This document shows, one piece after another, positions 34,115 through 45,278 of a stretch of 64,000 nucleotides of DNA; the stretch's first letter is position 1, and every line of letters begins with the position of its first letter. The stretch is from Flaccisagitta enflata (lineage: Eukaryota > Chaetognatha > Sagittoidea > Aphragmophora): the NCBI GenBank assembly GCA_965153355.1, contig OZ231126.1, positions 95,232,001 through 95,296,000 of the forward strand. Reading direction: 5' to 3'. Position numbers and translations under genes: made by a program. The notes below the pieces were generated by a model. It did no database searches and had not been told where the DNA came from. It saw only the letters and a list, made by a program, of their open reading frames with translations.

Positions 34115-34233
34115 GAATTGGAGGTCCCTCACATCGTTCCACGATCAATCGATACAAAACGCGCAACTTTCTCGATTGCAGCTTCGGGAAAATTTTGGAT
34201 TGAGAAAGGACTTGTTGGTGTCAATGAGACCAC
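34115..34233 (+). CDS. Transposase-like gene, exon 2
   Basis: Acceptor CTCTGTTTTTGCATCAG; frame NWRSLTSFHDQSIQNAQLSR then LQLRENFGLRKDLLVSMRP; donor CCAC|GTAAGA (phase 1). Entry phase matches exon 1 and exit phase matches exon 3. A second frame is also open, but it does not keep phase. Confidence 0.65.
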
Positions 34234-34334
34234 GTAAGAAAGACAATGAATTTTGGCTGTTTGAATCCGAAGGAGAAAGAAGGAAAGAGAGAAAGAATCA
34301 GAGAAAGAAAGATGGAAAGAAGTGAAGAAAGGTA

Positions 34335-34339
<5 letters not shown>

Positions 34340-34388
<49 letters not shown>

Positions 34389-34440
34389 AAGATAGAAAGA
34401 TAGAAAGATAGAAAGATAGAAAGATAGAAAGAAAGAAAGA
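34340..34440. repeat. (GAAA)n/(GATA)n microsatellite
   Basis: GAAA units pass into AGATAGAA units, inside an intron. Confidence 0.95.
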
Positions 34441-34806
34441 AATAGAATCAGAGAATAGAATCAGAGATAAAATGATAAACGGGATGAGTTTTTAAGTGAT
34501 CTCAAACAATTTCTGCGATGTTTTTTTTCAACTGACAGAAGGACGGACAAAGCCTCTCATAGAGTTTTGTGTCTGCATCTAAAAAACGGAGAAGACAAAA
34601 AAGTCAATAGAAGAAGAAAGAAAGATAAAAAAAACCAGTTCATTGCTGAGAAGGGGTAGGGGGAGGAGGAGGGGTAAAGGCGAAAAGCGTGCTTTCAGAC
34701 ATTTCAACTTGAGCGTAACAAACCAACAGTAAAACTGTCAAACTACGTAACGTGACGGACGGACAAACATGGCTGAGTTACTTGTCAGCAGTGAAAATCT
34801 AGATGA

Positions 34807-34980
34807 ACAAGGCCAACACCTATAAGTCGCGTGCGAGACTTACATAATGACTTAGAATGACTTAAATGACTTAAGAAGATAAAATTGATAAAAAATAAAA
34901 GTGTGACAGACCAACCAACTGACCAATCGACGGACGGATGGACAAAGCGGGGTGTAGAGTCGCGTACACGCGACTAAAAA
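34807..34980 (-). mobile_element. Family A element adjoining a splice acceptor
   Basis: AACAAGGCCAACACCTATAA, distal GTCGCGTGCGAG, an AATGACTTAAATGACTTAAG-type middle, GACGGACGGATGGACAAAGC, hairpin GTCGCGTACACGCGAC, then TAAAAA. The next base completes the AG before exon 3. A hairpin-half fragment lies at 34530-34582. Confidence 0.8.
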
Positions 34981-34981
34981 G

Positions 34982-35946
34982 AGGCCTTTACTGATGAGGA
35001 CGATGATGATAAGCCAATGATGTTGATCAGGAATCATGATGAATTAACAACGATGTATTTGGCTAAAGTTTCCGTTCCGTTCCGTTTTCGAAATAGGCAT
35101 CTTCAACTCAAATTGGACAAACCACTGCGCGAGCGCTTTGCCAATATGCTACGAAGAATAAAGAAGAAGAGACATTGGGAGAAAAACCGGCATGAAATCT
35201 TTCGATTGAACATTTTTCCCAACGAATTTGAGGCAGAGCCGGAAAGCGTCATCATCGATTTTGAGTTTGATCGTAATACGAAGACTCGGAATTTGCGCAC
35301 TCAAATTGGCGATCTTCAGCGTGATTTACAAACCATGGAGCGGGAATTGAAGCAAGTCTCGGAAGAAAAGGAGAATGCAGTGAAAGCGAAGGAAAAGGAA
35401 AGCCGGAAAGCGCGCATTTGTGAACAGAAAAACAAAGCTCTGTCCAATCAGATTGTTACGTTGGAGTCGGAAGCGGCGGCAAAGGATACGCAGATTACCA
35501 ACAGCCTGCAAGAGAATCAACAACTTCGCCTCAACAACCAGGAACTACAACAGCAACAAAAGCAGGCATTAAAACCACTTGGATACAAGCGCCTCTCTGA
35601 ATGTGGACCAGACGCAATAACGAAAACACGTCACGCCTACCGGGAGAAATATAAAGAAGACGTCAACAATTATGGCCAAAATCGAGGGTTGACCCTCGAC
35701 AAATTGGTTCTCAAGAATACAGAAAATGGGGAGCCGTTTGTAGTCAACATGGAAAAGCCGCCAACATATGAAAATCTGGATGAGTACGGAAAGAAACTTG
35801 TTGAGGAACACTCTCGTTGGAAAGATGGCGAAGTTGTAAGCGATCGTTCTTATGCCAAATTAAGAAAGGTTGCAGATGTTCCCGCCGCCTCGCATGTCAA
35901 GTGCTTTGAAAAAGAGACGAATCAAAAAATTGGGAATGCAACTATG
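34982..35946 (+). CDS. Transposase-like gene, exon 3 (coiled coil)
   Basis: The longest clean coding block in this gene apart from exon 7. It starts AFTDEDDDDKPMMLIRN, continues through a basic segment MLRRIKKKRHWEKNRHEI, then about 110 residues of heptad-like coiled coil from LRTQIGDLQRDLQTMERELK to LRLNNQELQQQQKQA. Next is a folded region with YKRLSECGPDAITKTRHAYR, LTLDKLVLKN and WKDGEVVSDRSYAKLRKVAD. The last motif resembles a segment I recall ahead of the catalytic core in a family of transposase-like proteins in cnidarian and sponge genomes. Donor ATG|GTAATT (phase 0). The acceptor AG comes from the end of a family A element. Confidence 0.8.
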
Positions 35947-36029
35947 GTAATTTCAATACCGTCGTAGAAGTCAGTTTATCCCATTAGCACCAAAACCATT
36001 AACATAGTGTAATTTGTATATAAACCATA

Positions 36030-36048
36030 GGACACACACAAACACACA

Positions 36049-36144
<96 letters not shown>

Positions 36145-36146
36145 TG
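36030..36146. repeat. (CA)n and (CT)n microsatellites just before exon 4
   Basis: (CA)n to 36080, (CT)n 36089-36144. The CT run forms the polypyrimidine tract of the following acceptor. Confidence 0.95.
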
Positions 36147-36155
36147 TGATATAAG

Positions 36156-36398
36156 GTCGCCGGAGAACGTCGTGGCGCTCGTGTCCCTCTAGAAGTGGAG
36201 GCAAAGAAGATGATCAGTCACCAGATCCGTATGGGTGAAATCAAACATGGCGACACAGTGACGTTGAAGCTAGCATCGGATGGAACTGCTCTCACGCGCA
36301 AAGACACAGCTACTCCAACTACCCTGACGCTTAGCAGTAGCACAAAGACTCTACAGCTTGCAACAATTGCTATTGTGCTTGCAGATGAAACCTACGAA
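36156..36398 (+). CDS. Transposase-like gene, exon 4
   Basis: Acceptor: (CT)n run then TTGTGATATAAG; donor TACGAA|GTGAGT; phase 0 on both sides, 81 codons. Contains EVEAKKMISHQIRMGEIKHG, DTVTLKLASDGTALTRKD and LATIAIVLADETYE. The predicted beta strands before exon 5's ...IPLVGGDLKG fit an RNase H-fold start (inference). Confidence 0.8.
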
Positions 36399-36706
36399 GT
36401 GAGTCTTAGTCGCATAATTTTCAACATAGAAGCCTTGAGGTATGAAAAAACCTGAAAATCTGATCATATTCAGCCAATAAGTAGTCAAGTGTTAGTGGGC
36501 AGGGGCAGCAATGCAAGTAGGGTGGGGCTTTAATTGTCAAAGATTATCATTTTGGTGAATTTTGCTGCATCCAAAATGTATAACCCACCGTAAGACAGAT
36601 AGACAGACAGACCTTCCTTCAAACAATCCAACAAACACAAGCGACCAAAAAAAAAAACAGGCATATCTACTTTTGTCAACCGTTTTTGATCTTTGCTGTG
36701 TATGCG

Positions 36707-37200
36707 CAGGGGTAGGAAAGCTAAAAAATTTTTAACATTTTTTAACTTTTTTTAACTTTTTACACCTTTTAAAGAGAAGTTAAAAAGTTTAAAAAAGTTA
36801 AAAAAAGTTAAAAAAAGTTAAAAAAAGTTAAAAAAAGTTAAAAAAAGTTAAAAAGTTAAAAAGTTAAAAAAGGTTAAAAAGAGTTACAAAAAGTTAAAAA
36901 ATGTTAAAAAGTTAAAAAATTAAAAAGTTAAAAAATTTTGATAGTGTTAGGTTTTCAATAAAAAAATTGTAGTCATTGTAAATTTTCTAATATTTTTTAA
37001 CTTTTTTTAACATCTTTTAACTTTTTAACATTTTTTAACTTTTTAACATTTTTTAACTTTTTAACATTTTTTAACATTTTTTAACTTTTTAACTTTTTAA
37101 CTTTTTTTAACATTTTTTAACTTTTTACAACTTTTAAAGAAAAGGTTAAAAAGTTAAAAAGTTAAAAAAAGTTAAAAAATTTTTAGCTTTCCTACCCCTG
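36707..37200. mobile_element. 494-bp foldback DNA element with 6-bp duplication
   Basis: Ends CAGGGGTAGGAAAGCTAAAA are perfect inverted repeats for about 20 bases. The body is a two-armed tract of GTTAAAAAA and its inverse TTTTTTAAC. TATGCG flanks both sides (36701-36706 and 37201-37206). CAGGGG ends recall hAT, but a 6-bp duplication is not the hAT length of 8, so the superfamily is open. Confidence 0.8.
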
Positions 37201-37354
37201 TATGCGGTCTAGTTATTTAATTTCAACTTTTTAATTTTGACTGGGGCAGTGATGCAAAAATTCTCATATGATCAACCAACCTACCAAAACATAGAAGGTT
37301 ACAGCGTCGCGTACACAAAGCAACAAACAATATTTCTTTGTACGTTTCCTTCAG

Positions 37355-37472
37355 CACATGGAAGGAAGCCTAAAGACCACGTTTGAGGAATTTCGGAAGT
37401 TTGCCACGGAGAACCGGGAATATACCGACGAAGAAACAGGAGTCAAAATCAAGATCATCCCTCTCGTTGGTG
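37355..37472 (+). CDS. Transposase-like gene, exon 5
   Basis: Acceptor TACGTTTCCTTCAG; donor GGTG|GTGAGA (phase 1). Frame HMEGSLKTTFEEFRKFATEN then REYTDEETGVKIKIIPLVG. With exon 6 it forms PLVGGDLKGLL, whose GD is a candidate first catalytic Asp of an RNase H-like fold (inference). Confidence 0.8.
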
Positions 37473-37670
37473 GTGAGAACTCTTTATGGTTTATAGGATA
37501 GTTGAGCCCCACTTAATCACAGATTAAAGGGACCAGGCCCGGCCAGAGGGGAGGTCATCCCTGTCTAAGATAAGGGGCTTGGGAGGCCCCCTAAAATAAG
37601 AAGAAAAAAGAGAAAAGAAAAAAAAGAAAAAAAAAGAATGAAAAAAAAAAATGAAGAAACAAAACAATAC

Positions 37671-37952
37671 AAACAAGGCTGGATACACGGCTACCCTAGT
37701 CGCATGCGGGTGGGCAGGGGCAGTAATTGAGTTACTAGAGCATTTGGGCAGGTGCAATTAGGCCAAATACCACAAAAACATAAAAGAAAGAAAGAAAGAA
37801 AGAGGGAGGAGGAGGAGGAGGAGAAAACTTTCCATGTGTGAAAGCATGGGTCATTGACCTTTTTGGGGCCGCTGCCCAAAAAGTGGACTGACCGACCAAC
37901 CAACCAACCAACCGACATAGCGGGGTGTAAAGTCGTGTAGCATGCAACTTAA
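37671..37952 (-). mobile_element. Family A element containing a family B fragment
   Basis: AACAAGGCTGGATACACGGC, distal GTCGCATGCGGGTGGGCAGG, a (GAAA) and GGA run, a family B piece (GTGTGAAAGCATGGGTCATT, GGGGCCGCTGCCCAAAA), ACCAACCAACCGACATAGCG, and a decayed hairpin GTCGTGTAGCATGCAACTT. Confidence 0.7.
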
Positions 37953-37984
37953 AAAAATAAATAAGAGGAAAGTGGAGTGATTGA

Positions 37985-38445
37985 TAGTCGCAATAGCGTT
38001 AGATGGTCAGCGGTAGCTGTTGCCCCTATGTGAGTATGTGTGTGTGTGTGTGTGTGATGGTTAGCAATATGTGGCAATATGTGGCAATATGTGGTCAGCG
38101 ATACCCATTGCCCTGCTTTACGTGATTGTGAAATGGAGCGAGAGGAAGCAGGGCAGCGGCCCCAAAGGGGACGAAGTCCTGTAGGACACAGGGGGACTTT
38201 CGTTCGTCATTCCGTCCATCCGTCCGTTCCCCCCAGGCCCTCTCAGGCCCAAAATCTGCCCTCTCAGGCCTAAAATCTACCCTCTCAGACCTGAAATCTG
38301 CCCTCTCAGGCCTAGAATCTGTGAGGGCAAATTTCAGGCCTGAGAGGGCCTGGGGGGGGGACAAACGGACAAACGGAATGACAAACGAAAGTCCCCTTGT
38401 GTTCTACAGGACTTTGTCCCCTTTGGGGCCGCTGCCCAAAATGGG
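37985..38445. mobile_element. Family B foldback element
   Basis: Left AGATGGTCAGCGG and GCAGCGGCCCCAAAGGGGAC, GTCCTGTAGGACACAGGGGG, ACTTTCGTTCGTCATTCCG; then CTCTCAGGCCTGAAATCTGCC units; then the inverted right end GACAAACGAAAGTCCCC and TTGTCCCCTTTGGGGCCGCTG. Confidence 0.75.
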
Positions 38446-39485
38446 ATTTGAGGCTGTGATTTGAGCCTTGAGGCAGTAATTTAAACCTCGCGGCTGTGAT
38501 TTGAGCCTCCAGGCGGTGATTTAAGCCTCGAGGTGGTGATTTAAGCCTCAAGATGGTGATTTGAGCCTCAAGGCGGTGATTTGAGCCTCAAGGCGGTGAT
38601 TTGAGCCTCAAGACCGTGATTTGAGCCTCAAGACCGGGGTTTGAGCAAAGATGCAAGGATTTAAGTCAAGATACTGGGATTTGAGGCTTGAGGCTGGGAT
38701 TATAGGCTTGAGGCTGGGATTAGAGGCTTGAGGCTGGGATTAGAGGCTTGAGGCTGGGATTTGAGCCACGAGGCTGGGATGTAAGCCTAAAGGCTGGGAT
38801 GTAAGCCTCAAGGCTGGGGTTTGAGCCTTAAGAAATTTGTGCCATGAGGTAGGGATTTGAGCCTCGACGCTAGGATTTAGACCTTAAGCAAGAATTTGCT
38901 TCTCTAGACTAGGATTTGGGCCTCAAGGCTGGGATTTGAGCCTCAAGGCTAGGATATGAGCTTTGAGGGGGGTAGATGAAGGAGGAGGAGAAGGAGAAAT
39001 AGTCGCAAAAGCGTTAGATGGTCAGCGGTACCCGTCGCCCCTTTGTGAGTGTATGTTGGTGCGAGGTACTTGGAGGACCTGTGCTGTTTATATTTGAGCC
39101 TCAAGGCTGGAATTGGGGCCTTGAGGCTGGGATTTCAGCCTTGAGGCTGGGATTTGAGCCTCACGGCTGGGATTTGAGCCTCAACGCTGGGATTTGAGCT
39201 TTGAGGCTGAGATCTGAGCCTCGAGGCTAGGATTTGGACATCGAGACTAGGATTTGAGCCTCAATGCTTGGATTTGAGCCTTGAGGCTGGGATTTTAGCG
39301 TTAAGGCTGGGATTTGAGCCTCAAGGCTGGGATTTGAGCCTCAAGGCTGGGATTTGAGCCTCAAGGCTGGGATTTGAGCCTTAAGACTGCAATTTGAGCC
39401 TGGAGACTGCAATTTGAGGCTTCAGGCTGGGATTTGAGCCTCAAAGCTAGGATTTGAGCTTCGAGGCTGGGATTTGAGCCTTGGG
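38440..39485. repeat. 20-bp minisatellite GGCTGGGATTTGAGCCTCAA
   Basis: About 45 units in two blocks (38440-38970 and 39090-39485), separated by a family B start (GCAAAAGCGTTAGATGGTCAG). The same unit appears at 52855-53155. Confidence 0.9.
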
Positions 39486-39524
39486 GGAGGACAAAAGAGA
39501 AGGAGGAGGAGAAGAAGGAGGAGA

Positions 39525-39690
39525 AATTTCCCCTATGTGTGAAAGCATAGATCATCGGCCCCTTTGGGGCTGCTGCCCAAAAGGAGAAATTTCCCTAGTG
39601 TGTGAAAGCCCAAAAGGAGAAATTTCCCTAGTGTGTGAAAGCATAGGTCATCAGCCCCTTTGGGGCCGCTGCTCAAAAAAGAAGTTTGGT
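39525..39690. mobile_element. Two family B right ends in tandem
   Basis: AATTTCCCCTATGTGTGAAAG ... GGCCCCTTTGGGGCTGCTGC and a second copy ending GGGGCCGCTGCTCAAAA. Confidence 0.7.
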
Positions 39691-40310
39691 CTGTGTAAAT
39701 AGTTCCATTCATAAGCGCTTAACTTTTTTTTTCCTGGACCATAACTCAGGCATAGATAGGTTTTTTTTTATATATTTTTTTATATCTTTTTATGTATTAA
39801 ACATAAACACCAGGTTGGAAGTCCTAGAAAAGAAAAGCTGAAAACTGAAGCAAATTTTAACATAGTAAATTGATATAACAAAACTAAGAATATGGAAAGC
39901 AAGAGGGGGGGCGGAACATAGAGCAAGGCTCAGCTAAGGGGGCCAGTCGGGGTGGGGCGCCAATTCTCTGGCTGGGCCTGCAAGGGACAAATAATTTTAT
40001 CTCTCATAGGCGGATTTCTGTTATGGTTAAAAGAATTGAAAGAAATGATGTGAAGGGACTGAGATCTAATGTACGTTATAAGCGGATTTCTGTTACTATT
40101 TGATCTGGTATAGCAGGGTGTTACTCTAATTTTATAGCAATAGCGTAATAGTTAATCTATAACATGGTAGTTTATGCTGGCAGTTTAAGATGCATGGAAG
40201 GGATGATTCTTGAATCATTTTGACAATCTTATCACACATCTGAACAGAAATTTGTTTACATGTTGTATAGGTTAACAGCCCAACTTTAATTTCCCCAATA
40301 AACCGTGCAG

Positions 40311-40409
40311 GTGACTTGAAAGGATTGCTTCTAACGTATGGGCTCTCTCAAGCAACAGCTTCCTACCCCTGCATATATTGTGAGGCTGACAAGGATGATT
40401 TCATATCAA
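40311..40409 (+). CDS. Transposase-like gene, exon 6 (CxxC motif)
   Basis: Acceptor ATAAACCGTGCAG; donor ATCAA|GTAAGA (phase 1). Frame DLKGLLLTYGLSQATASYPC then IYCEADKDDFIS. GD.KxL followed by a G(L/M)S stretch and YPCxYC is the signature I associate with a widespread family of transposase-like proteins in cnidarians, sponges and other aquatic animals. The CxxC probably binds zinc (inference). Confidence 0.8.
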
Positions 40410-40433
40410 GTAAGATAAGAATATTCCAGGTGA

Positions 40434-40714
<281 letters not shown>

Positions 40715-40724
40715 TCTCCTACAG

Positions 40725-41822
40725 TAATAAACAACGAGGACGACGCGTGGTTAAAGTACAACAGACTCAACAGTAAAATCAATGATGACGACCAAGTCGT
40801 GAGTGCGAGGACGCGCGGAAGCATCGGGCGAGAAGCCGGCAAGCTCACCGGAAAGATGAAATTTAGCGTCAAGCGAACGCCGATTCCTACAATTCCGCTC
40901 AACTCGGAAGTGCCACTGATCTACGGTGTGCCACCAGATACTCTTCATGCTCGCATGCGCGTAGGAGACAAATTGATCAATGAACTTACCACCGCCGTCG
41001 TTGAACACACAGGCGACAAACTTGCAAAACCATTAGAAGAACTAATTCGGGGAATAAACATACCTTTCACGACGTACACGTCATGCAAGACGGGCAAAAC
41101 TGAACACAGCTCCTTAACGGGAGTGGCTTGGAAACATCTGCTTCGTGGGATTGGGCCAGCATTAAGGAGATCAGATGGCGTTCTTCAAGAGGCGAAGAAA
41201 GTCAAGTTTGCAGAACTTTTTGAAGGCTTCTCAAACATCTTAGAATTTGTTGCAGCTTGCGCACCTTCAGACGCCGACACGGTGGCTCAAATGACGCGTG
41301 AATGGGCACGGCGTAACACGAAGATGAACTTCTCCGTTACACCGTACGTTCATATGGTAGCCACGCATTTCCCAATGAGCGTAAAACTTTTTGGCGGCTT
41401 AAACAAATTAAATGGAGAATGGGTAGAAGCCGCCAATGACAGCATCAAAAGGTTGCATTTGCAGCGTACAGCACGTAAGTGTCCAAGGCAGACTCTTATG
41501 ATGCAACGTCGCAATGAGCATCACATCATGAGCAAGAAAGAAGAGGATCATAATGAAGAAAAATCGCGGAAGCGGAAGATACATGCGCCTAATCCGGAAT
41601 GGAGTAGTCAAAGAAAGGAGCAAGAAAAACGACGGAGACTGCAGGAGGAAGAAGAAAGAGTCGCAGCAACTTCTGCTCAGGCATCGCCCTACGACAATCT
41701 TACCAGCAAAGAATTGCGTGACGTCATCTTTGAAAAGACGGGCAAGCGCACGCGGAAACAAAATGAACCAACACTTCGGGATGTACTGGTTTCCATCGAT
41801 GTTTACGAAAATCCGACCAGAG
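40725..41822 (+). CDS. Transposase-like gene, exon 7 (core and C-terminal SAP-like end)
   Basis: 365 codons. Begins IINNEDDAWLKYNRLNSKIN. The core has TPIPTIPLNSEVPLIYGVPP followed by DTLHARMRVGDKLINELTTA; P(P)DxLH is the candidate second catalytic Asp. Later GGLNKLNGEWVEAANDSIKR supplies a possible final Glu. Family-wide layout as recalled: GD ... CxxC ... DxLH ... E. A basic bipartite stretch (KSRKRKIHAPNPEW, KEQEKRRRLQEEEE) is a likely nuclear signal. The end LTSKELRDVIFEKTGKRTRK resembles a SAP motif. It can read through to TGA at 41842, or splice at AGAG|GTAAAA to exon 8. No stops interrupt it, so the gene may be intact or domesticated. Confidence 0.8.
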
Positions 41823-41916
41823 GTAAAAACATTGCCAAATGAATTTCACTCAGAAGCAACGGATCATTTTGATCATTTTTGTCGGAGTTGATTGCTGACA
41901 ATTTTTTTTTCTTCAG

Positions 41917-41945
41917 ATCTGGTTCACTCTGAAGACGGGGAGTGA
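41917..41945 (+). CDS. Transposase-like gene, exon 8 (terminal)
   Basis: The acceptor TTTTTTTTTCTTCAG is very strong. Nine codons, DLVHSEDGE then TGA, follow in the phase left by exon 7. The alternative is retention of the 94-base intron, giving GKNIAK and a stop. Confidence 0.55.
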
Positions 41946-42029
41946 AGCGCTGACACGTTGACGTGAAAACAAGTGACAATTTTCAAACTACGAAGTCATT
42001 GAGAAGAAAAAAATACTGCGGCTGAGAAG

Positions 42030-42242
42030 AAAACAAGGCCGGATACACGGCTACCGAAGTCGCGTGCGGGTGGGCAGGGGCCATATTTGAGGTCACTAGA
42101 CAACGTGGGCAGGAGCAGTGAGGTCCAAGAAATAAAATCATAAAAAAAAGTAAAGTGTGACGGACCGACCGACCAACCGACCGACCGACCGACCGACCGA
42201 CGGACAAAGCGGGTTGTAGAGTCGCGTGCACGCGACTAAAAA
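42030..42242 (-). mobile_element. Family A element, intact
   Basis: AACAAGGCCGGATACACGGC, distal GTCGCGTGCGGGTGGGCAGG, ACCGACCGACCGACCGACGG, AAAGCGGGTTGTAGA, hairpin GTCGCGTGCACGCGAC, TAAAAA. A model copy of the GTCGCGTGC subtype. Confidence 0.85.
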
Positions 42243-42847
42243 TACGGCGGCTGCATCACCAATATCGCTTTGCAACTGAAGAAATGACTCTATCCATGGT
42301 GCATTAGTATGGGCTGGTTAATGTCCAAAATTGATACTAAATGCACTCTTTGATTCAAATGATTCGTTACCAGATGCTCATTGTCGTTCTTTGAATGAAT
42401 TAAAGAGAATATTATTTGTACTGATTTTGGTTAATCAAAAGAATTTTGGAGCTGTCATATTGGGTGCTTAAGTATCGTATTCGAAATTGTACATCATGAG
42501 GTTGCTAAGAAATTGTAACTAATCGCCCCATATCTGAGCTTCAAGCTTCTTTGGTACTGAGGCTAATTTGCATAATGCGGTTTGTGATTACGATATCACA
42601 AGATTGAGTATAAATAGTAAGAACAAATTTTCTACAACCCTGGCATTTGATTTAAGGTCGATGTTACCAATGAATTTTAGAATTGACTGAAAACTTGAAA
42701 AAATGAAGCACTAACTGGTTGTAAAGGGGCGAGGAAGGTGTTTGGCATGAGAAAGTTTAGAAAAAAAGATTAGTTTATCACGGTACGCTAACATTGAGCC
42801 CGGGCAAAACCATTAGACTTTAATCCATATGGAAAGAACGGATGCTA

Positions 42848-42928
<81 letters not shown>

Positions 42929-42972
42929 AAAAAAGAAAAAAAGAAAAAAAGAAAAAAAGAAAAAAAGAAAAA

Positions 42973-43066
<94 letters not shown>
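42848..43066. repeat. (GAAA)n microsatellite, about 220 bp
   Basis: Pure GAAA with a block of GAAAAA variants at 42928-42975. The K/R-rich frame running into the next exon is an artefact. Confidence 0.95.
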
Positions 43067-43067
<1 letters not shown>

Positions 43068-43170
43068 GTAAAAAGAACAACAAAGGCACAACATTGTCAT
43101 TTTGGAAATATCTCAAGACAGTTAATGGCCAATTCATTGACCCTTTATGCCTAATTGTCTTTGTACTCAG

Positions 43171-43644
43171 TCTGACGCAATCGGCGAAGAAAAAGTCCGT
43201 AATCGCGTGGAAAAAGCCGCCGCCGCTTCAACGCAGCGCCTATCAATTAGATATCGAATCGTTTGACGGACATGTTGAAGGATATGAGGGAGATGAAGGA
43301 GAGGCAGGGGAGGGAGAAGGAGTGGAGGAGGGAGAAGGAGAAGAAAGAGAAGAAGAAGAAGAAGAAGAAGAATATGACGAGGATGAAGAGCTTGGGAGAG
43401 ATGGGGAAGGTGAGGAGGTTGATGTAGGAGAGTATGAGGAAGAAATGGTGGCAGTTGTAGAGGAAGATGACTTTAACCAAGGAGAAGCGGAAGATGACGT
43501 TGATGAAGCTGACGACCCCGATAAAACTGATGACGCCGACGCTCGAACGATTTTTGGTCGCAAAAAATCCAACGTGTCATTGAAGAATGGTCGGGCGCCT
43601 CCTCTTCCACGACCATTAAATCAAATGAATGGCCACGAAACCAG
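43171..43644 (+). CDS. Duplicated-domain gene, acidic exon
   Basis: Acceptor GTCTTTGTACTCAG; donor AACCAG|GTGAAG (phase 2). Begins LTQSAKKKSVIAWKKPPPLQ, then a long E/G/D tract, then RTIFGRKKSNVSLKNGRAPP and NQMNGHETR. It leads in phase 2 into exon 44296. The gene's seen exons are 43171-43644, 44296-44483, 45491-45587, 45955-46050, 46402-46586, 47962-48058 and 48188-48265, all with phase-2 or phase-1 joins that match. The start of the gene was not found; an upstream exon is required. Probably a nuclear protein (inference from the AT-hook at the end). Confidence 0.7.
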
Positions 43645-43675
43645 GTGAAGTTTGAAGCAAAAATTCAGCTTTGAT

Positions 43676-44115
43676 TGTATTTTCATTTTCATTTTCATTT
43701 TCATTTTCATTTTCATTTTCATTTTCATTTTCATTTTCATTTTCATTTTCATTTTCTTTTGCTTTTTCCTCTTCAGCTTTGATTGTGTTTTCTTCTTCTT
43801 CTTCTTCTTCTATTTTTATTTTCATTTTTTCATTTCATTTTCTTTTTCTTTTTCTTTTTCTTTTTCTTTTTCTTCTTCTTCTTCTTTTTTTTTTCTTTCT
43901 TCTTCTTCTTCCTCTTGTGCTCCTTGTTCTCCTTCTTCTTTTCCTTCTTCTTATCCTTCTTGTTCTCGTTCTTCTTCTTGTTTTCCTTCTTCTCTTCTTC
44001 TTCTTCTTCTTCTTCTTCTTCTTCTTCTTCTTCTTCTTCTTCTTCTTCTTCTTCTTCTTCTTCTTCTTCTTCTTCTTCTTCTTCTTCTTCTTCTTCTTCT
44101 TCTTCCTCTTTTTCT
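43676..44115. repeat. (TTTTCA)n and (CTT)n tracts
   Basis: TTTTCA hexamers 43679-43757, TTTTTC pentamer-hexamers, then about 40 units of CTT to 44105. Large F- or S/L-rich frames here are artefacts. Confidence 0.95.
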
Positions 44116-44295
44116 TCTTTTCGAAATCTTTCGACTTGACAAACAACTACACAATTATGAGATCTGGTCTCAAGGGCAGTCTGACAGGGATCGGCGCTGC
44201 CGTCAATCAATGTTTCTGACGCGGACGGCCTGTCTATCCATTTTCACGCTACTTGTTTATCCATTTAAACCTTCGTTTTACATTTGACATCGCAG

Positions 44296-44483
44296 ACAAT
44301 ATTTCCAACGGCTCGTGACTTGGATAGCGAATTTCGGTAAGAAGAAACCTCAGCGTCTGGGCTGGACTGACCCCAAAATGAGACCCAAGTTCTTCCCTGA
44401 TTTCCTGCCTTGGAGTCCCACGAACAAAGTGCCACCTCATGTCGAAACTCACGAGTGGATTCCGCTCTTGAAAAGAGGCATCG
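44296..44483 (+). CDS. Duplicated-domain gene, module 1 exon X
   Basis: Acceptor CATTTGACATCGCAG; donor CATCG|GTGAGA. Frame QYFQRLVTWIANFGKKKPQR, LGWTDPKMRPKFFPDFLPW, then ETHEWIPLLKRGI. Paralogous to the exon at 46402: LVxW, GWxDxxxRPxF(F/Y)PDFLPW, W...(L/I)KRGI. The order basic, GW, P-x-[FW]-[FYW]-P, PW, then W..alk.I resembles part of the NRF-1/EWG DNA-binding region as I recall it; this is weak and unverified. Confidence 0.75.
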
Positions 44484-44507
44484 GTGAGATCATGCGTGTA
44501 CTTGACG

Positions 44508-44940
44508 AATGAATGAATGAATGAATGAATGAATGAATGAATGAATGAATGAATGAATGAATGGTTGAGCAGCAGAATTTGACAACCTTGAAATTTTCTT
44601 GTATTTCACTCTTGAAACGATTCAAAGAAATTATACTTCAGTTCTTAAATTAGATATTTGAATTTCTTTATTACTTTCTTTTTCAAATAAGCTCATTTTA
44701 AGAATTTCTTTGAGTTGTAATTACATTTTCACCATATTTTTTCCCTACCTCCTGCCGCACATTTCTGCTTCCCTGCCGCGTAGCATTGCTACCTTGCTAC
44801 ACGGAATCTGCACCTCGGGCCGTTGAATGAATGAATGAATGAATGAATGAATGAATGAATGATTGATTGATTGAGTAAATGAATCGATGATTGAATGAAC
44901 GAATGAATGATTGGATGAATGATTGAATGAATGAGTTAAT
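44508..44940. repeat. (GAAT)n microsatellites
   Basis: Pure runs at 44508-44562 and 44824-44862, with degenerate units to 44938. Confidence 0.9.
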
Positions 44941-45278
44941 ATACAAATCAGTGCATTATTGTGATATTTGGTTTTGGTCTATTTCGTAAGAAGGGGTTAA
45001 TGCGCTGATGTAGCTAAAAAAACAAAAACCATCAGATCATCTAACTTTTGGAAAAAAGTCACTTTTATCGACTTTCATTGGCTATCCCTGAAAGCAAGCT
45101 TTTTACAATTGCCCTACGTTGTAATTTGTGTTTGTTTTTGAAATTAAATTCATTCATTCATTCATTCAATTCATTCTGAATGTCTTTTGATATTCTTTTT
45201 GTGATTACTATTTGCCTCCTCAAGTCACCTCGTCTAAGTTTTCATGAGTCTATTCATTTTGACCATTATCATTTTTAT

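Noticed and set aside
42820-43137. K/R-rich and F/L/S-rich frames around 42.8-43.1 kb
   Set aside because: Pure (GAAA)n; only the part from 43171 onward has protein-like composition and splice signals.
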